Source: Smittium mucronatum (Eukaryota > Kickxellomycota > Harpellomycetes > Harpellales > Legeriomycetaceae). From it: DNA of 17,296 nt. The stretch is from the NCBI GenBank assembly GCA_001953115.1, contig LSSL01006970.1:1-17296 (forward strand), given 5' to 3'. Within the stretch, counting starts at the first letter, position 1, and every line of letters starts with the position of its first letter. The position numbers and the translations under genes were made by a program. Under the pieces are notes generated by a model, which was not told where the DNA came from, made no database searches, and worked only from the letters and a program-made list of their open reading frames with translations. Shown here piece after piece: positions 8,243-17,296 of this stretch.

Positions 8243-9384
8243 ATAAATATCGATAAAATAACTATAATATTTACTCAAATAATTTTTATTTAATTTATGA
8301 ATGTAAATATTTTTACCAAATGAAATTTGCTTCTCATCATTTTTGAATGATTTATTGTTTTTTTTAAAAAAGTTCTTTTTTATCCTACCAAATTCTTATT
8401 TGATATAAGTAAAAAAAAAATATTTATAAAAAACTGACCTTATATATTTTAAAAAATTATTATTATTTTTATTATAAATAATATTTTTTATTGGTCTTAA
8501 TTATCTTTTATAAAGTAGTTATTTATGATTTTATTAAGACAAAGAACTAAAAAAACTTATTAATAGAAATTATCAGTATGGATTCGATAATTTAACTGAA
8601 TTATGCAAAAAATATTATGCTTTTTAGCTAAGAATTACAAATTTGGTACAAAATATTTCAATTAACATTTTCTATTAGTAATCTTTAAAAAAAATTTCAA
8701 TAAAAAATTTTTATTGTAGATTTACAAAAAAATATAAAAGAAATATTCATATTTTTTAGATGATTAGTTTTTTTTAAATTTTTGGTTTTTTTATCTTTTT
8801 TTTGGGATAAATGATAATTTATAATGTCTAAATCAAAAATTACTATTAGATTTAAAGCATCTGGCTTAATTTTACCTTATAAAATAGAAGGGGTGATATA
8901 TGAATTATTCATTTTTTAAAATTTATTTTTATTACATTTTTTTTTATTAAGTTTATAAAGTGTAAAATAAAATGCGTTTTTACTCCTAATTCGATAATAA
9001 ATGGAAAATTTTAAATTAATTTTTTTTGCGATACAATGAAAGTGAAATATTTCATGTATAAGACTTTCTTCTATTCTCATTTTATATGATTCGTTTTTTA
9101 TTAAGAAGATACATTGATATCTTATCTCACCATTATTATTTGCTTTTAGAATTAATTTTCATTAATCAAATGTAATTTGGGGTAGATTTAAATAATATTT
9201 ATTTTATAGATAGCACCATTTCTTTTATAAAAAAAAATTAAGAAGTTAATATGTGTGTGTGTGTGTGGGTATGATATTTATGAAGGTTTTATAATATTTT
9301 TTTGTAATTTTTGTTCTGATGTGGATGTGAGCCAAATAATATTTATATAAACTAATTTTTAATGCAATTAGTATTAATTTGGTA
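8243..9384. other. Gene-less, very AT-rich stretch
   Basis: GC falls abruptly here: the five rows spanning 8281-8580 contain 42 G or C in 300 bases by my count. Long T and A runs dominate and no coding frame is credible. The (TG)8 microsatellite at 9252-9267 is the only discrete feature I can name. Confidence 0.65.
9252..9267 (+). repeat. (TG)8 microsatellite
   Basis: Eight perfect TG units occur in a row, followed by GG. This is a typical short dinucleotide microsatellite of eukaryotic nuclear DNA and is likely to vary in length between individuals. Confidence 0.95.
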
Positions 9385-9417
9385 GAACGGAAATTTTCGC
9401 CTTAGGTGAAGCTACGC

Positions 9418-9453
9418 TCCTTTGTAGTCTGCGAGTCTTAGCACGCTAAAGGA
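9418..9453. repeat. Short inverted repeat at the start of the GC-rich island
   Basis: TCCTTTG (9418-9424) can pair with TAAAGGA (9447-9453) as six Watson-Crick pairs plus one G-T pair, leaving a 22-base loop that includes CTGCGAG and CACGC. It sits near the left edge of the island and may be part of its original terminal structure, or chance. Confidence 0.3.
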
Positions 9454-9592
9454 TTTTTTTATTCACTTTATATTTTAGTTTTATAGTATTGCTAGTTTTT
9501 CCTTCAGTTTTTAATAAAATTATTTTTTTATTGTTCGTCTTTGTTTTACCAGTGTTGTTTTGGTTTTTTTAGTTATTAGTTTATTACTTCGT

Positions 9593-9610
9593 GATCTGGG
9601 ATCTGGGATC
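9593..9610 (+). repeat. Tandem GATCTGG duplication
   Basis: Two exact copies of GATCTGG are followed by GATC, giving three GATC words in 18 bases. It lies just upstream of the splice-donor-like GTAAGT. It is probably a small replication-slippage duplication in the leader part of the island. Confidence 0.75.
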
Positions 9611-9685
9611 ATTACCCGTAAGTCTGATTTATAGTTTAGTTAGTTTTATAGTTTGCTTAGTGAAGTCATTAGCTTAAATAGTGCT

Positions 9686-10140
9686 ATGGGCATGGTTACG
9701 TTCAAACATGAGTTGGTTGATTCCGGTGCTTAACCTTATTGGTTTGCCCGGGAGGTGGACGCTTGGTGAGAGGCAGCAGAAGATAGAGATTTTGACGTTT
9801 CGAAATCGATCAGTATTGAAGCCCTTTAGTCGTGTGAATTCTTAGGCCCATCGGCTAACTTGGTGGGGAAAGCAGTTTTGAAAGATCTTTTATCTTATTT
9901 ACTTGAACTTTCGTTAAGTTATGGTCCCAATCCCCCATTAAGTTTCTCGCCTATTATTCATACCTGGGGGCTGTATAAAAACTTAGCTTTGTTAGTACAG
10001 GGAGCAACGGGCGAATTGTGAATAGGTCGAGTAAGGTAGAAATATCTGCCCTAAATTCTCTGCTGGGTGAGAGAGCAGGGTGTGCTAGTGCACTCAGTGT
10101 TGCCTCTCCTTTAGTCGCACAACAACAGTTTAAAAGCTAA
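9686..10140 (+). pseudogene. Decayed protein-coding relic of unknown family
   Basis: One plus-strand frame starts at ATG 9686 (MGMVTFKHEL) and can be followed to 10021, interrupted by TAA 9731, TGA 9767 and TAG 9827, then open for 63 codons to TGA 10019. A second plus-strand frame is open for 53 codons from 9979 to TAA 10138. The overlap of the two near 9979-10018 fits a single gene with a frameshift there. The first part has leucine-rich KDLLSYLLELSLSYGPNPP followed by IHTWGLYK; the second part has Ser/Ala-rich sequence ending in VAQQQFKS. Each stop differs by one C-to-T change from a sense codon, as expected from cytosine deamination in silenced DNA. I recognise no domain. A gag-like or other transposon protein is a guess from context only. 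Confidence 0.35.
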
Positions 10141-10513
10141 GATTTATACCAGTCTAACTAGTATAGGGAATCCGCTTCCGACGGTATATAATGAATATTT
10201 ATTATATTTTTTGGACCTATTATTTTAGTAAATTAGATTGGGTGATAGATGTTAAATCTTTATGTTAAATTTTTCCTCAAAAAAACCCCCACTAAAGAGA
10301 TATAATGCATAATATAGTATACTATATTTATTATCTTTATTTTTATTGAATATCTTTTTGGATTAATTTTAGAGGATATTTTAGAAATATGAATACAGTT
10401 CAAAAGTATGAAAACATTTTTTTTAAATGTTTTTCAGATATTATGAAATATAGATTCTTGTAAACCATATAATTCTTACTGATGTAAATTAATGGATTTT
10501 AGTAAATAGATAT

Positions 10514-10538
10514 AAATCAAATCAAATCAAAATCAAAT
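10514..10538 (+). repeat. Short AAATC-type tandem repeat
   Basis: About four to five AAATC-like units occur in a row with one extra A in the fourth. This is a minor pentanucleotide expansion in AT-rich DNA with no sign of function. Confidence 0.7.
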
Positions 10539-11442
10539 TTAATTAATTCGCTATAAGGTAGCTATATTATTTTATTATTATAATTTATTTTTAATATATA
10601 AATAAAATAAAAATTATTTTAAATACTTATTTATAGGATTTTTATTGGAAAATTTTATGATTACACTTGTTATAAATAAACTAAAATTATCCGAAAACAG
10701 AATTAGTTAATTTTTTTCGCCATAAATAAGGTTCAATTACAAAAAAATTAAATTTCATCCATATGATCCCTCATAAATTTACAAAATATTTATATTTAAA
10801 ACTGTGGATTGTCTAGATATAAAAACACACATTTTTTAGCTTATGAATCGTTTATAAAGTGAAAAGGGACTTGAAACCCCTAATTGAAACCTTATTAAAA
10901 TCCTGAAATCATAAATTCTTGGATAAAATTCTTTTTTGGGATTAAAATAAAAACATATTTAATGGATTCAATAGATTCACAATATTTTATACTAGCTGTA
11001 AAAAAATTTAGATTCTCTCCCGCTATTGATTCTTCTTTTTTCAATAGTGTCATAAGTAAAAAAATACGGAGGATATCATGATATAATTTATATTGTAGTC
11101 TGAGTAAAAAATAATGGATAAAAGTGTTAAATTTCAAACTATTTTGCTTTTTTAAAGATAAAATAAGTTTATAACTAAAATTTCTTACTAAGTTTTTTTA
11201 AAAAGCTAAATAATAACTTTTTGGTTACCAATTGAGAAATCAAGTGATTTTTTAAAATAAGAATTAATAGCAATAGAAGCGGCTTAAACTAATTTTTTAT
11301 AATATTTTTAAAAAATCTGAATTTCTTTACTTATATTCTGAGTTTCTGATATATCTCTGTGCTTTTAATATTATTTGAGGAATTTTTTTAATTGAACTTT
11401 TGCGTATATATTTGTAAAATTAATAAAAATTGTCATTATTAG

Positions 11443-11460
11443 TTAACCCTTTCAGCACCA
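11443..11460 (+). mobile_element. Orphan TTAA-CCCTTT terminus (piggyBac-type, fragment)
   Basis: TTAACCCTTTCAGCACCA matches the left end of the miniature element at 599 (TTAACCCTTTAAGTTCCA) in 15 of 18 positions, in the same orientation. This looks like one end of another piggyBac-type element. I could not find an inverted partner (AGGGTTAA) downstream within the window, so the other end may be lost, mutated or outside. A chance match cannot be excluded for so short a word. Confidence 0.35.
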
Positions 11461-12107
11461 GAAAAAAATAATGGCTTTAATCTTTTTCTTATACTTATTT
11501 TTATATCAATTATAATTTACAATATTGGATTAATCTAAAGTCAAACCGATAAAATTCGGCGATATTCATGTACAGTTGATATTTATGATTTAGTTTCAAA
11601 AAATATAATAAACAGAATTGATATTATTATTTCTACATCTCTAATTTATGAAAAACTCCTCAAATTAAAAAAAGATCCATTTATAAGGAACTAAATCTAT
11701 TTCTTAATATCTTTTTGTGGTTCGAAAATTCTCTGTAGTTATAAATAGGCTTGATTAAAAATGGAAATATTAAATTTTCAATATATGATGATAAAGATAT
11801 TTTAATTATAATATTTACAAGTAAACATGGGTAGATCTTAAAACTTTTGATTAATTGTTATTTAAATTTGAGCGTGCATAAAATGATGTTTTAAATTTTT
11901 TTCAATAAAAATATAAGTAAAATATAAATATGTAGCAAGAATTCAAAAAAAACATACCCATAACGAGAAAATAAAATAAAAAATTCGTTTAAAATTTTCA
12001 AAAATTAAAGTTGAGAATTTAAACCCCTATTCTTGGAATTATTTGAAGGTAATATACCGATTAATTTAATATTTTTTATATTTCAGAGTTCACTAATCCG
12101 AATTATA

Positions 12108-12129
12108 TATTAATATATATATATTAATA
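12108..12129. repeat. Perfect 22-base AT palindrome
   Basis: TATTAATA, six alternating bases, then TATTAATA form a sequence identical to its own reverse complement. A related word, ATATATTAATAT, recurs at about 12415. Such alternating AT tracts can extrude as cruciforms and are often unstable. Here base composition alone could produce them. Confidence 0.8.
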
Positions 12130-15100
12130 AAAAATTATATATAGTTGGTTAATAATTCAATTCTGGACCGAGAAAAAAAAATTCTTTTATTATTAGTTTC
12201 GAAAAATATTTAAAATAAGTATTAGGAACACTTTTGGCTAAATAAAAAAAAAATTTAGTCACTTTAAATTTTAAAATAAAGAAATAAGATAAAAATTAAT
12301 TATATTTTTAAGTTTAAGGCTTTATTACCCAATTATAATTAGTTCATTTAAACTTTAATTAAACACATAATGATATAAAATGAAATATATAAATCATATT
12401 TGTAGTAATACTGTATATATATTAATATAAAAACTACTTAACGCTTATGAAATATTCTATAAAATTAAATTTGATATTAATTAATTGTCCCAAAACAGTA
12501 TAATTATACTAAAATATAGATACTCACAAAAATTATGTTTAAAAATTCAATTTTTTCTATCTAAATATTGGATTTAAACCCAAATATTTGTTTCCAAACG
12601 AAAACAACTATAAAATAATTTAATTCTACTATAATTACCTAATATAACTATTAGGCATCTGATAAATGTGTCATTATTATTTGAAATAAATGTATCAATT
12701 ATATTAATCGTATTAAATAAATTCATGTTTTTTATATTTTACAATATTTATAACTATATATTCTCTCAATTAGCTTTCCTTTTTTACGTAGTTTTTTTTT
12801 ATATATTGATGAAATTTTGTTCCGAATTACCTTTATATTTTTTATATATAGTACACGCAGTTTTAAGAATAAGTGCAAATGGTTAATATTTTGCTAATTT
12901 TATAACCAAGAAAAATCTTTTCATATCTTTTTTAAGTCACTTATTCCCAACTATTTTCTCTATATATGATGATTCCATCGATTTCGGAAATACATTTGAT
13001 ATAATATAAAATTATAACTTAAAATCAAACTATGGAATATATTATATTAAATAATACAATACTTTAAATTAAATAATTGGACTCATATAATATAACCTCT
13101 ATCATTTTAAAAATTATAAATCTAATCTAAAATTACTATTATTTAACTCAGACAATATTTCTGGATAATGAATTTTTTTTACATAACATATATGTATATT
13201 GGACCTTTTTCGAATAGAAAAAAGACTGAATTACGCGATTATTTATTTTGAACAATAAAATGTAAATAATTTTTACAAATCCCGTTTTTTATATTTTCTC
13301 ATAATCCTTAAATAATAAAACTGAAATTTTAAAAAAAAAATTTATAGATTTTGTTCTCATATCTATTATTTTTTATTATATCTTTGTTAATAATTTACAA
13401 CCTGCTATTTTTGAAAAGTTATATAAGCTATTTATACCACCTCATTTATCCCTGACATATTAAAAAAAAATTAAATTTTATATGCGTTTATCCTTACCAA
13501 AACTAAATTTGTTCATTTTTCCAGATTTTTACTTAGTTTAAAGGTTTTTATACCGATTTAATATATTATAGATTAAAATTGATATTTTTTTTCTCTAAAA
13601 TATTTATATAATTTTTAATATAAATTATGCCACTTTATCTGTTTTTTTTTATATTATTGTTTTAATTGTTTATATAAGTATCGCCAATATGAAGTTTACG
13701 ATTATATTGGTAATAAAAAAACATTTTTTACCCATATAACTAGTTTTTTAAGGCAAATAAGGTACAAGATTGCGGTTATATTGAGTCTGTAATTTAAATT
13801 ATAAGGAAAAATTTATAGCTATTTCCGTTTAAAACTGTGATAGTCAGAGAAAAAATTAAATTCGTGGGATAAATATAGAATATTTGATTAGTTTTTTGGA
13901 ATTAAGCGGGGTTTTAATTTCTTTTTTTGATTTTATTACAGCTCCGAAAATTTTTCGAAAGATTAAATAGCTAGATATATGAGTTTATTTTTTATTTTCA
14001 AAATATATACGAATTCTACAAACTATATCAAAAATTTTATAAAAAATAATTTATTACAAATTTTTATTATTAAATTTTTATTCATATATTAAAAATTATA
14101 AATATATAAATATCTTCCATAATTATTTATTATTAATTTTTGATCCTATTTGGAATTTTCCCTGTCATTGATCCTCCAGCTTTTTTCACCTCAAATTATT
14201 GATTGGTATTCTATAAGAAACAAACAATTATTAAAAGTTATTATTTTTTTATGATATGAAAATATGTTAGTAATATACAATAAAAAAGTCATTTGCTGAT
14301 AAACAGCTTAAAAAAAATGTAAATTACAAATGAATTTTATCCATCAATGAATTCTTGAATCGAATTGGTTCATAAATTTAATAAGCCCATTAATTTTTTT
14401 AGTAATTTTTTTAGTTTTTTAAAAAAAAAACGATTTTTTGAATACAGTAAAACCAAAAATATGATCCCAATAAACCATTATCTTAGTTGAAAATATTTAA
14501 ATTATTGGTTTTCAAATAGAATTAATGTAGAAATAGTTATTAAATTGTATCTATTGATAATATAATTAAAAATGTAAATTTAATCATTATTAAATATCAT
14601 TTATAGAAATTATTTCAGATCATCATACGTTCAGAGAGCTAAAAAAAAATTATATGAAAATACATAAATTGCAAAATTTTATAATTAAATTTAGATAAAA
14701 AATTGGTAAATTTTCAAAAAAACGCTATAATATTGTAAAACTTATAATTTTTTTTCGAATGCTAAAAAAATATACATTATATTTCATCTAATGACAAAAG
14801 CAGATAATATTTTCTATAATTAAATCTGTATTATCGAAAATACAAATTTGCAAAAATTTTAGGGATTATGAATAATTTTTCTTTTTCTTATAATTTTTTT
14901 CAGATTCTGTAAAATAAAATAATAATTATTTTGTACAGTCTATGAATAATTTATTTAGTATTGGTTTTAAAATATATTTTTAAAATATTTTATTAATTCC
15001 AGCATCAAAATTATTGTTAATATGCATCTCTTAGTATTATGGCTTTAAATTTTTAAAAAATAAAAAAAATTATTCAATATGGAAACATTGTATCATACGC

Positions 15101-16240
15101 CAAACCAATAGAGGAGAAAAAAAATTAAATACATAATAGAATATTGGTTTTTTTAATGTCAAATTAATTGATAATTAGGTTATGATAAATCTGGTTTAAT
15201 TCCACTTGATAGTTTTTATACAGTCCTTTAATAACTTGTATATTTAAAACCATACATCAAAATTATTTTTTATTTTTAAAGATCGAAGGATAAAAATAAA
15301 ATTTAATAATAATAAAATATTTCATTAGTAGGTACTACTATTTAATATTGAATATTTAATTAATAAATTTTATTGTATTATTAAATCAACCAAACTCTAT
15401 CTAACTTTTTTTAATAAAAAAACAAATTTAATTTCTCTTATTATCTTAAAATTTCAATCTTGTTGATATTTAATAAAAAAAAAATCTAAAAATTATATAA
15501 TGTTTTTGAAAAATTGAGTCATTGAAAATTTTATCTTCCGATTTATCATGAATTTTAAAATTTTCATGCTGTTGAGTAGCTAAAATTTTTTTCCCTTTAA
15601 AATAATAATAATAAAATTTAAACCCCCAACGCGCTAATTTTTATTGAACTTTTTTTAAATACTGGTTATAAACGCACGTTTTTTTTCAGGATCATAAAAT
15701 ATTAAATAGAAAATATATATATTATATAATAAGGAATGAAAATATCAAAAATTAAAATAGAAATTATTAAATCATGATAAAGACTGTTACAAATAAGCTT
15801 TATTGAGAGATTAAATTTATATTTTGACTAATTTTTTATTTTAATTCCTTAATTATGTTAAAAAAAAGACAGCAATTTTTTTTTATGATAGAAGCTTACA
15901 AAATTGCCGATTTTAATAATAATAACAATAATTCAAACGCAAATGCAGACGATAAAGAATCTCTAATACGTTAAAATAAACCATTATATTAAAAAACAGA
16001 ATTAATTATTATTATTTTAACCATTTACATATTTTAAATGGTAGAATACAGATTCTTTTCAAATGAAACTTCCATGAATATTAAGTCTGAAATCAAATTA
16101 TTCAATCGAAATTTATCAAAATTTTAGTAATTGAGATTTAATTAATTCTTTTGTATTTTGGATTTAAAATTCTTTCTTTAGAGCAAAGAATTAGAAATAG
16201 TGTGATTCATGGAGTGATAAATAATATTTATGCTGTTATT

Positions 16241-16257
16241 TTTTTTGAATCAATACT
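16241..16257 (+). repeat. 17-base direct repeat, copy 1
   Basis: TTTTTTGAATCAATACT occurs here and again at 17238-17254, 997 bases apart in the same orientation. The informative part is the 11-base GAATCAATACT. Flanks do not align well, so it may be chance or a remnant of a dispersed repeat. Confidence 0.6.
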
Positions 16258-17237
16258 TTTACTGTTTATAATTGGTATTTTTTTTAATTTAACAATATTT
16301 TAGCTTATTTGGTATAGAATTCATTTTTGTTGGATCTAAAAATCTCAATATAGTTTTAAAATAGAAAAATTTATGTAAATTGCTCTTATTTGAAATATTT
16401 TGAAAATACTCGGAAATTTAATTTTAAATTATTATTTTTCATTTTTTTTGGACAAGTAAAAAATCAATTATTTTATAATAATTTAATTTCTCAGTTTAAT
16501 CTTTATTTCTGTAACGAGAAATGGGTTTATCTTTAAATAAAAAAAATAAAAGCCATAATTATAAAATGTAAAAAATAATACTGATAAGAATATTCATTAA
16601 AATAAAAAGACGAAAAATATTGTCTTGTTACTTTTGTTTATATTTCATTTCAAAACATTCATTTTTACTCTTGAATCACAAACCAATCTTCATTAATTGA
16701 AAATAATAATAATACATACTTTTTCATATTTTATTTTGAATATTAAAGTAATTCTAAACTATAGCTTTATTAAATTGATTTCGAATCATATATTTGCAAT
16801 TATATCTGCGGTTAAAATCACTCCAATACTTGTAAACTTTAATCAAGACTAGTATATCAGAATATTATGACCAATTAAATCGTAGAATTTATCTAGTTAC
16901 ATCAGAGTTAGTTTAATTACCTAAATTTTGGATTTTTTCATGGAATAATATTACGAAAATTAATATTAGTTTTTTAATGATAGATTTTTTTTTTATCTTA
17001 AATAAAATACTAGTAGAATTTTTTTTTGGATATAAAATAAAATTTTCTCGATGAATTCATAAATCGAGCTTTTATTTGGGAAAAACGAGATTTTTTTCTC
17101 TTTTTTCTTGAAAAAATTTCATATTTTATATCAAAAACTAATTTTGATTTATTTAAACTATTGTTTAATTCTTTCATAAAATTTCAAATTAATATATTTT
17201 TAAGGTTTATAATTCATTAATTATCGGTTTATCTTTA

Positions 17238-17254
17238 TTTTTTGAATCAATACT
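17238..17254 (+). repeat. 17-base direct repeat, copy 2
   Basis: This is identical to 16241-16257. It lies 13 bases upstream of the A24 run, whereas the other copy has no A-run after it, so a shared retroposon tail is not supported. Confidence 0.6.
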
Positions 17255-17267
17255 AGTGCTGAAAATG

Positions 17268-17291
17268 AAAAAAAAAAAAAAAAAAAAAAAA
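17268..17291 (+). repeat. A24 homopolymer at the right edge
   Basis: Twenty-four consecutive A follow GAAAATG and are succeeded by TTTT. It could be the poly(A) tail of a retroposed sequence on the plus strand, but no AATAAA-type signal is seen in the preceding 30 bases and no coding relic lies upstream. Slippage expansion of an A-run is the simpler explanation. Confidence 0.9.
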
Positions 17292-17296
17292 TTTTA

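Larger units (their letters stand above)
9385..10190 (+). other. Isolated GC-rich island, probable decayed inserted element
   Basis: About 800 bases differ sharply from the very AT-rich DNA on both sides. The first 300 bases are T-rich with scattered GC-rich words and resemble an untranslated leader; the rest has balanced base use and a broken plus-strand frame (9686-10140). CCCGTAAGT at 9615-9623 resembles a splice donor. The island ends abruptly near 10190, where AT-rich sequence resumes. I find no convincing terminal repeats or target duplication, and no poly(A) at the right edge. Candidates are a retroelement or gene relic, a processed copy, or sequence acquired from elsewhere. Confidence 0.5.
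10191..17296. other. Long gene-less, very AT-rich stretch
   Basis: Seven kilobases show no supportable gene on either strand. Some rows carry almost no G or C (14041-14100 has 2 in 60 by my count). Open frames here, such as 12668-12886 and 10895-11137, encode only Phe/Ile/Leu/Lys-rich low-complexity sequence expected from base composition. Discrete features are the TTAACCCTTT terminus at 11443, AT palindromes near 12108, small tandem repeats, and the A24 run at the right edge. Confidence 0.65.

Noticed and set aside
9686..10140. Intact gene using an alternative code in which stops are read as amino acids
   Set aside because: Both TGA and TAA/TAG interrupt the frame, and a frame change is also needed, so simple decay explains the pattern better than reassigned codons.
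9330..10210. AATATTTAT words flanking the GC-rich island as a target-site duplication
   Set aside because: The word is too common in this AT-rich DNA and does not sit exactly at the composition boundaries.
10895..11137. 80-codon minus-strand frame
   Set aside because: Very AT-rich, Ile/Leu/Phe/Lys-rich product with no motif. Chance opening is the simplest explanation.
12668..12886. 72-codon plus-strand open frame with a hydrophobic product
   Set aside because: The product is almost all Phe, Ile, Leu and Tyr, as expected when T-rich DNA is translated. No motif, and the surrounding DNA has the same composition. Not evidence of a membrane protein or of mitochondrial DNA.
1..17296. tRNA, rRNA, CRISPR array or bacterial operon
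   Set aside because: No paired A-box and B-box with acceptor stem, no conserved rRNA blocks, no regularly spaced repeats, and no long coding frames with ribosome-binding sites. B-box-like words such as GGTTCG at 8070 and 11719 lack the rest of a tRNA.
10191..17296. Nuclear copy of mitochondrial or plastid DNA because of extreme AT content
   Set aside because: No recognisable respiratory, photosynthetic or ribosomal gene segment appears, even allowing TGA as Trp. AT content alone is not evidence.
8230..17296. Repeat-induced point mutation (fungal RIP) as the cause of the high AT content
   Set aside because: C-to-T stops in the island would fit, but the long G tracts, the TG microsatellite and the lack of any sign of fungal genes do not favour it. 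It cannot be tested without the rest of the genome.

Overview
This window looks like gene-poor, non-coding nuclear DNA from an AT-rich eukaryote, most likely an invertebrate animal. The basis is indirect. Overall GC is low, stops are dense in all six frames, there is no bacterial operon structure, and there are microsatellites, long homopolymers (G12, G13, A24) and traces of DNA transposons. Nothing fixes the species or even the phylum. No intact, confidently identifiable protein gene is present, and no tRNA, rRNA, CRISPR array or recognisable regulatory RNA was found.

Layout. (1) 1-2395 is mixed AT-rich DNA, most extreme at about 1260-2340. It carries one short element (599-770) with the TTAA + CCCTTT termini typical of piggyBac-type non-autonomous transposons, and a G12 tract. 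(2) 2400-8230 is noticeably less AT-rich. Ten 60-base rows that I counted by hand drop from 33% GC (five rows between 7561 and 8220) to 14% (five rows between 8281 and 8580), so the right edge is sharp. Related sequence in opposite orientation lies close to both edges (2401-2474 and 8177-8242). Inside are a short plus-strand open frame (3407-3748), a GC-richer patch with a minus-strand remnant that I tentatively compare with piggyBac-like transposase C-termini (4849-5076), a G13 tract, short tandem repeats and several hairpin-forming inverted repeats. (3) 8231-9384 is very AT-rich and empty apart from a (TG)8 microsatellite. (4) 9385-10190 is an isolated GC-rich island, about 800 bases, with a decayed plus-strand reading frame (9686-10140) broken by three stops and at least one frame change. 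(5) 10191-17296 is again very AT-rich, with only an orphan TTAACCCTTT terminus, AT palindromes, small repeats and an A24 run at the edge.

How the parts relate. The coherent thread is old mobile DNA: one TTAA-type miniature element, a second isolated terminus of the same type, a possible transposase relic, a compositional block with inverted repeats near its edges, and a GC-rich island holding a broken reading frame. I see no functioning gene system. The most useful leads are the GC-rich island and the question of whether 2400-8230 is one old insertion.
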